Shown here: positions 48,815 through 60,600 of the stretch, in pieces
Layout of the letters: each line of letters opens with the position of its first letter
How positions within the stretch are numbered: the stretch's first letter is position 1
Origin: Leptoclinus maculatus
Taxonomy: Eukaryota; Chordata; Actinopteri; Perciformes; Stichaeidae
NCBI GenBank assembly: GCA_032191485.1
Contig: JAVDOI010000001.1
Location: 34,143,885-34,207,884, forward strand
Reading direction: 5' to 3'
DNA: 64,000 bases
Notes under the pieces: model-generated
Told to the model about the DNA's origin: nothing
Databases searched by the model: none
The model's input: only the letters and a program-made list of their open reading frames with translations
Made by a program: the position numbers and the translations under genes

Positions 48815-49392
48815 AGCCACTCTTTAGCTTTGTGTTCAGTCATTCACTAAGAAAATAACATTTGTAAGCAGTGATTTAAGTGTTCAGCAAATCATTACGT
48901 TTACTAAAGGTTAGATAATAGTAGTTAAACACCCAATTTATTATTTAATGCACCCGGGGGGCGAATTCTTGTGGAAATGTTTACTCTGTAAAATTGTATT
49001 CTCGAAATCAAAAGAGCTGATTCAGAAATATGTTGAATAATGTTTCATTATAATTTCTCACAAAGTATTTCACAAAAATAAGGACGTGTACATTGTATCA
49101 ATAAATGTTCTCACTCAGGGGCAGAGAAAACCCTGTCGCTATGAATTGTCCAGAGAACCTAATATGGAGAGGGCAGAAAAAAGTCGTCTTAAAAAAAAAG
49201 TCACCGTACGCCAAAGAGTGAAATGTAGAAGTGCCGGTACTGCTCGCACACTTCGACTCGCACACTTCAAGCACTGCTTTTAAGTACATCCTCAAGTAGC
49301 CTTTGCTTTCTGATCGAGACAAAAACAAAGACTGTAAGTCTACTTTCTTGCTCATGTCGAGAGTAGATTTGTTTGTCTGCAGTTGATGTGAA

Positions 49393-49414
49393 CCCCCCCC
49401 CCCCCCCCCCCCCC
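49393..49414. repeat. Poly-C run (22 C)
   Basis: Uninterrupted C homopolymer. Confidence 0.9.
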
Positions 49415-52400
49415 ATGCTGTCAAATGAGCAGGCACAATCTAAAAGAATATATTTGTGCAAGGTGTTTCTTAATTAACGTTGGATCCAAGTCATTTCATT
49501 TCTAATTCCATTTGACACATTCTCAATTATGAATCCCTGTCTGTGCATCAGGTATTGTCTTCTTACTAAGGGGGGTCACAGAGTGAGACATAGTTCACAC
49601 AGCGCATATAGGTACAGTGGTGCCCTGTTAACAGCAAAAACATCACATCGTATGCAAGTGAGACTTTCCTATATGTCGCCCTACTGTACCTCCATCATGC
49701 TGAACAGTCCTGTTTCTTTGCTGTGTAGCTTTTACACATTTTGTAATGTGTTTTTGCTTTATCTGAATCTGTATTGTCCTGCTTTGGTTTTGTAAGTTTT
49801 GTAAATATTCCACCCGGGCCGAGCACTGCGCTCCTCTCTCCAGGGCTGTCATTAGGAAGAGAGGGGCTGAGAGTGCGCTGGGTTTTGGCTGTAGCTGCAG
49901 CACCAGACTAATACATTCAGCTGGATTGGCCTGTGGTTGCTGTCAGCGATTGAGGTTAAATGTCCTTTGGTGTATGGGGCCTGAGAAGTGGCAGCAGTTC
50001 ATCCAGATATTGGTCACATGATCACACATACAGGCTGATTCTTTGGATGTATCACCATGGCAACTTTTCATTTCTTCTCAGCACAATCCCATTTCACCCG
50101 TCATTGTGGTAATTGGCTCTCAATTTTTCTGCATATGTGGAGGAAAAAAAAAGTCATAATGATCATAATAAGGAAATATTTGTGAACCGAACAGTGACAG
50201 GGAATGTAGGGGAATGGGAAATAACTAAGCTTTCATTAGGCTAGAATATTAATGCAGCAACAGGGTTTTTTAGGGACTCATAAAGCTTGTTCTCCTTGTT
50301 TTCACAGGTTCCCGCTCATTGTGTGCATGAGCCGCACTGTAGAGTGAGTCTGAGTTTCGATTTGGTTTTAATTGGGTCATTCTCTCCTCTCCTCTCTCCT
50401 CCCATGCAGCCTTTCTGTTGAACCCAGCTTAATTAGACCTACAAGATTGTGACACTACCAGCAACATATTATATCTGCTCTGCCTCTATTTCCATTGATG
50501 TTCTGTTTTTAGAAGTATTGATAAGACAAGCTATGTAATGACATTTGCTATACTGCTGTCGTCCTTAATGGCCCTCGGCGGTGTATAGCAGCTCAGAAAA
50601 CAATGGATAAAAGGTTTTATGGAAATAAAAGATGGTTCCTGAAGGTGGAGATAGCCAGGCCTAATGACTGTCGTGCCAGCTGCTCCTCATTACCAAGGTT
50701 ACGGGCATGAGGACCAGCTGAGATCTACTAAGAGGTCTATCGCCTTTAAAATGGCCATGAGGCCTTTCCACCATAACCTCTGTGAAACTCATAACAAACT
50801 CATATTTTCTGTCATTACCTTTCTATCATGGCACAGTAAAGAAATGTGTACAGTCACGCTGCATTTACATGATGGCTGCATGTTACAGCAGGCCATAGCT
50901 TGGTCATTGTTGCCTAAGCGGTAATTATAGGAAGAGATCACAAGTATTTATTTTCTTATGCACCAGCAGCGAGAGGTATGTTTTTCTAATTTATGAGCTC
51001 CCTCCAAACATCATTAGATTTTTTTTAGATATCAGTTATTTTACAACGTTCTGCAACAATAACTGATCTTTTTTACACTGTTTTTTCTTTAGAATAAGGA
51101 CATAAAAACCAAACTATTCAGTCCTGCGTTAGAGAGTAAAACAGGAAGGCAAGGCACAATGTTGGGTTTATATATGTGCTGGGGGGGGGGGGGGGGATGT
51201 CAGTGGAATTAATTGATTTGCCCATATTTATCAAAAAGAGAGTAAGCACCTAATCCCAGTTTGCATTATTAAAGATAATACCATAGTGGTTTCTGCAAGA
51301 CCACCACACTGAATCAAAGTCTGACATGGACTCATGATGTATGGATATATTATTCAGAGCATTGCATGGGCCTCAGAACAGTGCGGCTTCTTTATCTGCC
51401 CTCCCAGGTTACTGCCTCCCCATACATGCACACACATGCACACAACCACCACTCATCAACCCCTGGAGGGCACCTGTGTTTTCAAAGTAAAGACCACTTA
51501 GAGAATAGCCCCAGGCGTCTGAATACTGAAGTGCCCTGTGTTACACATTAGAAGCCTCTGTACAAGCCAGGAACATAAACACTCTCAATAGCCCTTGTCT
51601 CCTCCCAAGAACACCCCCAAATACCTCGAAACGGGGAAGAAAACCGCTTACATAGGCCAGAATATGGAACATATAGTCCGCGGGGGCTTGACCACATTAC
51701 GGGCCACTCACTGAGATGTGCAGCTCATCGGCACATAGACCTGGAAGTATAGGGAGAAAAGCTGACATTCAGATTAGACTTTAACAATGAAAGTAAATAA
51801 CTTTCAAGGACACTTCCTACACCTCACGTGTGTTCTACAATTTAGTAAATGTCTTTGTTTTTAAGTCTCTATGTAAGTTTCGGATAGGGTGACACAGATG
51901 TTCACAACGTAGAAAACAGCTGCTTAAACTGAGGTGAACCAATAGATACAATGTGTAGGAAGCAAGCAGCCACTCCTCCTCCAGAGGCAGACATAGGGTT
52001 AATGATCAGACGTTTCATTCAATCCCCCCAGTCGAGTAAATGAGGTTTGATCAGATGCCAGGAACAGGAGAACAAGCTGCCTTCAGAGTCGGCTCCACAA
52101 TCCGTCACAATCAACGCTTTGATATTAAAAGAGAAACAATCCTATTAAGAAGCAGAGGAAAAGAGTTTTCGGAGAAGCAAGGAAGCTGTAATCAACATTT
52201 TTAATGACCGTTCCTGCATGATGACTTTGTCTATGTAGTGTGTCTGTTTGGAAAGTCGGCGCTGTCACACTTAATTCAGGCTACCCTTTTGTGCTAGAGC
52301 AGTGGGTAAATAGCTGGGGGAGTCATTTGAATGTCTTAATAGACGTTGTAACTGCTGCATCTCTAAATGTGTTGAAATGGAGGCGTGAGGAATGGCATCA

Positions 52401-52514
52401 TTAAGGTAATGTGTTCGGGAAGCCAATGAGTTGTGCCCTAACCTCTGCTGCTCAGCCTGAGATTCGGTAAGTGCACAATCTTAGGTCACCTTAATCAGAG
52501 AGAGGCGGCACTTA

Positions 52515-52517
<3 letters not shown>
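49415..52517. other. Non-coding stretch
   Basis: Includes a 16-G run at 51181-51196 and a repeat-free AT block at 52000-52480 with ATCAATCA/TTAAT-type words. No coding segment recognised. Confidence 0.5.
51181..51196. repeat. Poly-G run (16 G)
   Basis: Uninterrupted G homopolymer. Confidence 0.9.

Positions 52518-52557
<40 letters not shown>
52518..52557. repeat. (AC)n microsatellite
   Basis: Uninterrupted CA run, about 40 bp. Confidence 0.97.
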
Positions 52558-52558
<1 letters not shown>

Positions 52559-55500
52559 GCCTCACTTACATCGTGAAATTGCTCTGAAATGAGTCGTACA
52601 GCATGTCTAGCTGCTCTGTTTATGTATTCTCGTGAAGATTCTGTGTCTGTTATGTGACTGCAATTGTACAGTTGGTTGAAGATCTTTGTTTGTTCTGTTC
52701 ACACTGTTATTTTTAGGGAGGCCAAAATGTAATGCCGGGTACTTCTTTTAACTGTGACTTCCGAGCAGGAGCCAGTATTTTAGAGGAAAGAGATTTCAGC
52801 CAGATGTTTGCTTTTTCTGAGCCCCAGACGGTGTTTCCGAGCACAGTGAAGCCTAACATTTCTCTCTCCCGTCTCTTTTTTTTCTTGTCGGCCCTGCAGT
52901 GAGAATAAACAGCCATCCTTTTTTCGGCACGCATTCATAGTGTCTTCTCACTGAGTTTGGAGGCGATTGATAATGACCGCAGGATCTTGTGTCGTTTGGC
53001 GCTCTGGTGTGTGTTTTGTTTGGGAGTAGGAGTTTTTAGTGATGAATTTCACCCATCACATTCACCGCAGTGGTTGACCAATGAGTTTTGTGAAAGCGTA
53101 GCCTGTGGTGTTTTTCTTTAATAAGTCCAGAGGTGAGGCAAAGCAAGCAGACCATCAGTCATCCTGTCAGGATCTTACCCTGTGATTAGCCCGGTGTATT
53201 GGTGGAGATATTTAACCTGCCACACTTGCTTACGTCACAAACCAGTCTTATCCTTCATATAACGTTTGTTTTAGTCAGCTAGAAAGTTGTTTTTCTGGCC
53301 TCGTGTCAATTTCTCTAATCAGATACTTTGTGTGACTAGATGATAGTTATTAATGTCTTTAAGGTGATGATTCCAGTCGTCGATTTATATATAAGCATAT
53401 TAAGAAACAATTATTGAATACAATTCAACTGTGTGTATATATAATTGTCGTGAGGGTGATCTTTAGTATGATCATTGTCACAATTATTAATAAGCCTACA
53501 GTTAGAATAAGCGAAATGCTCGAGCATCCCACCAATCTGAATACTGTGTATTGCAATTAGGAGCTATGAAAACTAGTTGGCAAACTAACAAAGAGGTCAG
53601 CCAGCTTATCTACATACGCTGGTTAGATTATTGCATCCATGCTGCTGCCACGTGTTTCAAACTTGACCAAACCTGCTTTAAGTAGATAAACTAAAAATCA
53701 AAGAGGATCATTTTGTCTTGTATGAAAAAATACTTTATCCCATTTTCTACAATTACCAAAGTTAAATAACAACAACCAGGCTGTCCGCTCTGTTTCCTTG
53801 CCTTCCTCGCCCCCTGACACTTGTGTGGGTCAGCGCAGCCCCATGCACGGCCAACCTGAACAGTGGCACTCTCGCCTTTGGGCCTCGGTTACACACCTCA
53901 GAATGGATCTTTATTTACAACACAGAACTCGGAAACAGCTGGTCAATCCATTTAGCCTAAGGCCACTGATTTGTTCGTATTTACTACAACAGCCAAAGAA
54001 AAGCCAGGGTATTTTTTCCTCTCTCCTTCCTATTGATCCGGCGCTTAGAAAATCTGCCCTGCTGTCTAAACACTATTGATCCCTCCCTCTCAACGACAGG
54101 CTCTTGCACCAGTGTATAAAGGGACTGGATGAATTGAAATTTCATTTCCGACAACTTGTTCCTGTTATTTTTACCCTTTTTTCAATAGTAGGGAACATGG
54201 GAGCTGGCAGGCCGCCACTCAGAGAGTCGATCGGTGTTTGGCTCAGAGGGGAGAGGAGGGACAGAGGTGAGACTGGTTAAGATCTTAACAACACTCTGCC
54301 ATAGACAGGTCTTGCTCTGTCACTTAGACCCTAATGATCGTTAATGGATTTTAGAGAATGTTTGTAGCCAGAGTGGAACTTTTATAGTTTGGAACGGATC
54401 TCGGCCATTATAAATCACCAGCCTGGAGACAGGTACAGTCGCAGAGAGCTGGATCTGAAAAACTGTATTTGCTCTTACCTCAATTATCACCCTTTGTCAT
54501 TCTCCTAATCATCTGAAAGGGAGACTAAGCTCGTGGGAGCAAAAGATGTTGACCTTTTCTTACTTTTAAGTATGTTTTCTTAATTGAAAAAGGTGACTCA
54601 CAGGGTCAAATAAAAGCATAAAGGAGTATTCATAATGGCATGAAGAAAGAACATGGAAGATCCACTGTGATGTTGAGAGAATCCAATTGAAGTTTCACGC
54701 GGTGAATAACACAAGTTGGTCTGAAATGTTTTTTTTGTAAAGGCCTCCAAAAGATATTTTAGAATCTATTATTTGTGTTAGTCACTAACTCAATTTGAAA
54801 TATAATGTTACTGTTATTGCAGTATATCTTGTACTTTCCTACATACAGGGTAGTCCTATGTTTCCCAGGCAAAAGGAGATGGTATAGGAAGTATTGAACA
54901 CTTTTCATTGTCTCTTATCACGTCATAAACATACGGATCAACACCGTGTGTCTGGATGCGTCTCTTACCTAAAATACCCCGTGTCCACTCTCACAGTGGA
55001 CCCTAGAGTGTGATATGGACACCTGCAAAGCTCCTGGCACAATGAGGAGGAGGAGTTCCTCAGTGCGCCAAATAGGGTAAAGCAACCAAGTAATGAATTC
55101 TGGTCCATCTGGCTCACCACTGTGTCCAACTCGTTCCATTACAGCAAGATAGAGTGATACATAAAAAGGGAGGTTCTGTTTTAATTAACATCAATATTCA
55201 TGCAATGGCCATAAAGCCAGCCCACATTCCATTTCAAGCTCTTAATGTTAATGCATATTTTAATACATTATCATTGCCACCATCATAATTCTTATTATGA
55301 TAACTGTAATTATTAGATTTATGCCAGAATTATGGTTTTGTTCCCCGAGGGCACATGTTTTCCCTGGTGTGTAATGCCCCCGGTCTTTCTCCTTCAAAAT
55401 ACTGAGCAGACACTGATAAAGATAAACACACAAACACCCTAGTGTGTCTGCTGCTGTGCCTGTAAAACACTCAATCTGAATTGCATATCCGCCTTGCTGC

Positions 55501-56102
55501 CGAGCTTGTCATAAGCTGTATTAAGAAAAATGGTCACACGCTTTGACATAAATTGGAAAATGACATTTGGAAAATGGGCGCTGCTGTGGAAATTAGAGAT
55601 ATTAAAATTATAAATCAGTGTCTGGAAGTGCAGGGGGGGTGTGGTGCTTTGCCTTTGCTCCTTTTTCTGTCTGCCTCCCTCTCTGTGTTCAGCTCTCGCT
55701 TTATTTCTATCTTTTTCGTTCGCTCACGCACTTTGTCTTTTTGCGCTTTCTCTGGAGGCAGTTTAGCATCGGGGCCCCCGAATCCAGTCCAGTATAAGTG
55801 GTTTTAAATGCAGCCACACACAAATCTGCCCCACAGGGACAATCCCACCCTCTCATCTGGCACTAAAAGTGGAGGAAATTGTGTCTTTGTGTGCAGTTTG
55901 CCTGTCTTTGTGTGTCTGCTTGCAGGTGTATCTCGTCAGCTTATTGCTAGTCTCTCTTGCTGTAACCTGCTAATGGATCATCTTGTGAAGTGTGATATGT
56001 ATTATGCAAAAATAAGGTGTGCTGACACCTTTAAAAACAGACAGCTTCAATCCTCTGTACGCCGCACCTCTGCTCCCTCGTTCCTGTCTGTGTGCTGAGC
56101 AG
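52558..56102. other. Non-coding stretch
   Basis: One segment (54190-54266) lies between a strong acceptor (TTTTTTCAATAG) and a fair donor (AGAG|GTGAGA) with two open frames, but no recognisable protein. The rest is repeat-poor sequence. Confidence 0.5.
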
Positions 56103-56189
56103 GAAGAGGAACAGATTTCTGAGCTACAGGTGCAGATAGACAGGCCAAAGACACTGCTGCAGGATAAGAGGCAAGAGCTGCAAAGAGAG
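56103..56189 (+). CDS. Candidate 87-bp coiled-coil exon of an unidentified gene
   Basis: A strong acceptor (a C/T-rich run ending CTGTCTGTGTGCTGAGCAG) is followed by exactly 29 codons in one frame: EEEQISELQVQIDR, then PKTLLQDKRQELQRE. This is a regular heptad, charged coiled-coil. The end GAG|GTCGTG is a weak donor. The segment is phase 0 at both sides, as expected for a modular coiled-coil exon. An alternative internal donor (CTACAG|GTGCAG) exists. Many long coiled-coil proteins contain such stretches, so I do not name the gene. A Pro in the heptad and the poor donor argue for caution. Confidence 0.4.
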
Positions 56190-57341
56190 GTCGTGGCCTT
56201 CCTATTGACCAAAGGCACACACACACACAAACAAACACACACGCACATGTATGTGAATACTCGTATATCCACACAAACCCTTGAAGGGTTTGCCACTACA
56301 TACAATTGCTGATGTGTACCTTTTGGCTTTAGTTCATCCTTTCTTTTGATTGAGCTCAAAGAAGAAAGCAGAAAAAGGCTGGCAGATCTTTGGGTCTTCA
56401 TGCCTTGACCTGTTGACCTCGTCCTTTTGAGAGAAAATAGAAGTCCCTGCCACAAAAGGAGTTGTAGCTATGCCACATATGCTACCTATAAGACGTGGAT
56501 CAGCAGCTCTTTTGATTGGTGACGCAGGTAGAAAACATTCCAAATTTGAGTCCTTGAAGGATGAATGTTACATTTGTATATACCTTCTTATTGTTTAGAC
56601 AGAGGTCAATATATATATAGAGGACCAATAATGTCTTCTTTCTGGGATGTGAAAGGCGGGAGGTCACTCATTTACGAACAAGCACTTCTTCAGACCTGCT
56701 TTACCCCGCCTCCAACACATCTCGACATGCATTTCACTCTCTATGGCAATTCAGTGTTATATGGTGTTGACTGTTGATTACTACTGATGCCTGCAGTTTT
56801 CTGGGCTTACTTTTTGTAACACAGTGGCCCTTAAACGTTAGGAAAGGCCAGGGACTAACTGTAGATCCAGGACCAAAATGCACAAAGACAGAAATATGTA
56901 AAGGCGTTCTTTTTGTCAGATTTATAAAGCTGCATGTACGCCTGATTCTGTTTTATGAATCTCAATCATTGTGGAATAGACCGCAGAGGCATAAGCCTCG
57001 TTTTCACACCCACGGTCGGCAATAAATGGATGTAGAAGCTTCCTTTAATAACACCCTTTTCCAAAATCAATACTTTTCTTTAATTATTATTTGTGTAAAG
57101 GGCAGTATACAAAACAGCAAGACAATACACAATATGTAAACATTACATTGGGTTAGACAGACAAAAAAAAGCATAAACAAAATGTAAAAACAAAATAAAC
57201 AAACAAAAATAGAACAATATTATTGTTATAAGTATGTAAACCAGTCATTGTTTCTAAGGGTAGTTACATAGGGCACACGTGTATGTGTATGAGTGAGTGT
57301 ATATTTGAAACTGACAAGAGAGAAGCCTGAGCAAATACTAC

Positions 57342-57362
57342 TATATATATATATATATATAT
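57342..57362. repeat. (TA)n microsatellite
   Basis: Uninterrupted TA run. Confidence 0.95.
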
Positions 57363-57369
57363 CGATACT

Positions 57370-57690
57370 TGTACCCGCTCCACCACTCATTAGACCTGTC
57401 AATGAGAAATACGGCAAAGACGACGGTCCAATTTTCCCGATTGTGACGCATCAGCGAGGTTCTCAGCGGTGCCAGAGCAGCTGTCATTACACACCGCTGT
57501 GGTTATTTGTAGCATCCTCGCCGCTAATGAATCGCATGTTTCTGCAAACCATCATCACAGTAAATTCTCAATCATCATTATCATTAAAACGGATAATCAT
57601 TGATTCTTTCACAGCGCTCATGGTAGAAACTGACTTTAATAAGTGCGTCACAATTAATGCACCTTTGATTGACATTTTAAAGATTTGCAG
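57370..57690. promoter_or_regulatory. Enhancer-like AT block (candidate conserved non-coding element)
   Basis: A repeat-free block with GCTAATGAATCG, ATTATCATTAAAACG, GGATAATCATTGATTC and TCACAATTAATGC. These clustered homeobox-type words are interleaved with GC-containing words such as GTGACGCATCAGCG. The look is that of a developmental enhancer. No conservation data were available. Confidence 0.25.
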
Positions 57691-60600
57691 CTATTTTAGC
57701 TAAAACCATGTGTATGCCTAAGTTTGCATGAGGTGGGCACATTTCCATCGCAAATTATTCTTTTATAAATACCAGTTTATATGTGAGAACAGGCATACGC
57801 ATGTTTTTTGTGGACTTACACATTTGGCCTTCGGTGTAGCTAATTTTCTTTAAGCTCATGGATGCTATAGATTTGAAAAATCTATTTTTCATCCTGCACA
57901 CCCTTCTTAACTCCCTTAACTGTCATTCCACCACTACCTGGCCCATGGCCACCCTTCACTTCAATATTTCAGCACTTTCATTTACTTCTACTTTAAATTC
58001 CACCTGCACTCTCTGTCCTAATGAGGTATTCTCGAGGTCAAGTAACGAGAAGAGGCACTTTGTTTTGTTAAAGTTTTAGAGGCCTCTCTCTGTAGTCAAG
58101 AGCAGAGAGTACGTAGGAGGGGTCAGTGTCCTTGGCCGTTCCAGCCATGAAAAGCAGAAAAAACCTTTTCAAGTTAATTTGCAATGAAATGGCAACAAAT
58201 TAATAGCTGAGAAAACTAAAAGAGTATATGGCATCATGAACCACATTGTCCCACTGACACACTTCAATTTAGTGATGAAAAATGTATATCAATGGAAAAT
58301 CTGCAAGGGTGTCTCTGTGTGTTGGCCCGACTTTGCGATTCATTCATAGGGTATGGAGAGATGTAAGGAGTGCCAGCTGAAAGACGAGGTCCGGCCCTCA
58401 GGATGTGTCCATCGGCATGACGTACACACTGCAACGCATTCAGAAACACACACTGACTTCAGTCACCTTGATACTTTATATGCGGTTAAAAATAAATCAC
58501 TTTAATCACTTTTCTGGGATAGGATGGTAAATAAAACCAGACTGACCTTTTCCATAATACCACTTCTCTTTTTTTTTAATTCACCTCTGTAGCTTATTGT
58601 CAACATCCATGCAGAGTTTTAAGGCATTTTTAACTTTTGATTAACTGCTTTGCTGCTGTTTGTAATTTTTCCATTTGTAAGCATGGCGGTATGTAAAAAG
58701 GGCATGAGCCTGTCCTTATTTATGAAACGTGAACGTATTACCTTGTCGTGACCTAGAATTAGTAAGGGAGACACTAAGAAACAGGACTTGTTGTAACTGT
58801 ACAGGCCTCTGATAGCTAAGCTTAGGCCAGGAGTTGTTAGTGAGGGCTTCAGGCCCCGTGCTAGACGGCCATATGTGAGGTGTGTTGAGCACTGAGATGA
58901 TGTGTTTTTACAGCGGCGGTCTTGCTGTGCTTTGGGATGGCAATAAAACACGGCCTTCAAAGCACAGCCAAGCGCCACTTACTGCTGAGTGCTTCTCTGG
59001 TGGTTGGACGAGATTACTCTCAAAACAAAGTGCAGACAGGTTGATTAATAGAAGGGTCTGCAGAGGTGCGTGCCGCAGTATATTTTCACATCCAGCGAAC
59101 ACTCGTTCATTTCATTCGCATGGACTTTTATGGGATGATCCTGTCACTGTGTGAGTTTGTCACTTCATAAAAAAAGGCCCCTCTCTGTGAGTGTCTTTTA
59201 GTGAAAACTTATCAGGGCTGTTACAGACATGTTGTTTTAATGTCGAGAGGGCACGCTGTGACTCGAAAGGGCAACGCACTTCACAGACCATATTGGTCCA
59301 TATCAGAATGTGGGGTGTAGAAACCTGCTTGTGCCTCTAAGAATCTGGACCATATACTCCAAACACCTTTTGTACAAACTGACCCAGTCCTCCGTGTGCT
59401 GTCAAGGTTGCTGAGCCCAGCTTCAGAGCTCGGTCGAGAATAATAAACATGACCTGAAGATGGATCTGGGATATCTGTGTGATAGAGAGCTGCAGGATTA
59501 AAGTTGAAGTAGAGAAGCTGTCTGGCCTTCCAGAACTTGGGTCTGGAAGGAGGAGAGAAGCCTCCGCCTGGTGGCCCAGAAATGCAGGACAAAGTAAGAG
59601 ACAGAGACGCAGATTGGGAGAGGGAAAGACGAAACAGGGCAGGACCTTCAATCTGGAAGAGATGGGCTAGTCTACTGCAGTACTGATGAGTAGGCTCGGG
59701 GTGATTGCAGGCGTGGAGGGGAGGGAGGGAGGGGAGCCGGTGGCGGCTTACCGTTCGGTCACCCCCTCATCACATCAGATCACAGGGTTCTAATTAACTT
59801 CAGCACCGCATCACACTGCAATCAGCAGAACCACAGAGGAAATTAGATTTTTTTTTTTTACCATGGCATTCAAAAGCGAGGCGTTAAAATGCATATTAGC
59901 CTTGTGTTTTTAATTAACATTTTGTGCTTAGGAAGCATGTTAACAGTATGCCTTAATGAGCTTTGTGGAAAACAAGCCGCACAGAGGACAAAGGGCAACT
60001 TCCCCCTGTGTGTGCAGTTATTTATTCTAATACAATGAGATTAGTAATCATTGTTTAACCCCTCATTCAATAATGCCTCCACATAATCCCCACCTCTGCC
60101 ACTGTCTCTATAGAATTGGACATTAGTTGTGATAGAATGAGGCCTTTATTTATCAGGATGTTGTGTCGTAGAATGGAGATCTGTCTAGATTTGGACTTAG
60201 TTTATTGTGCACATTTGGTGTTCGCCTATACATTATCCTCACTGCATATGAGTATCATTTTGTATACACATATGAAGCGTAACTACCTTTGCAGCTTTAT
60301 AATTTCTGTATTAAACCGGATATTTATAACCAAAAAAAAAAGAAAACGTGGAATATTTGTAACTGGAACAAAGTCAACACAGATTTGTTTGGAGCTGTGT
60401 ACATGCTCCTAGTATAACAACATGTGTCTGAAAAAACGTTTAAGAGGACCTTGCTGCTACGGCGGGAGGTCTTGATTGATACCGTATCCTATTACCCTAG
60501 GCCCCACCTGTTCTTATTGCCATACCTGGTTATGGCATCTATACATTTTGTGTATCTTATGTCTGAGTGATATGTGTCTGCTCGGTGGTACACAAATGGA

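Noticed and set aside
54490..54500. CCCTTTGTCAT, matching the miR-204 seed region
   Set aside because: The flanking bases differ from the mature miRNA and no stem forms with nearby sequence.
55970..56455. 161-codon minus-strand open frame
   Set aside because: It is antisense to the coiled-coil-like segment, has a Cys-Val repeat from a CA tract, and shows no protein character otherwise.
59503..59592. Possible 90-bp exon (GAGCTGCAG acceptor, AAA|GTAAGA donor)
   Set aside because: The acceptor lacks a pyrimidine tract and the open frame has no recognisable or helical character.
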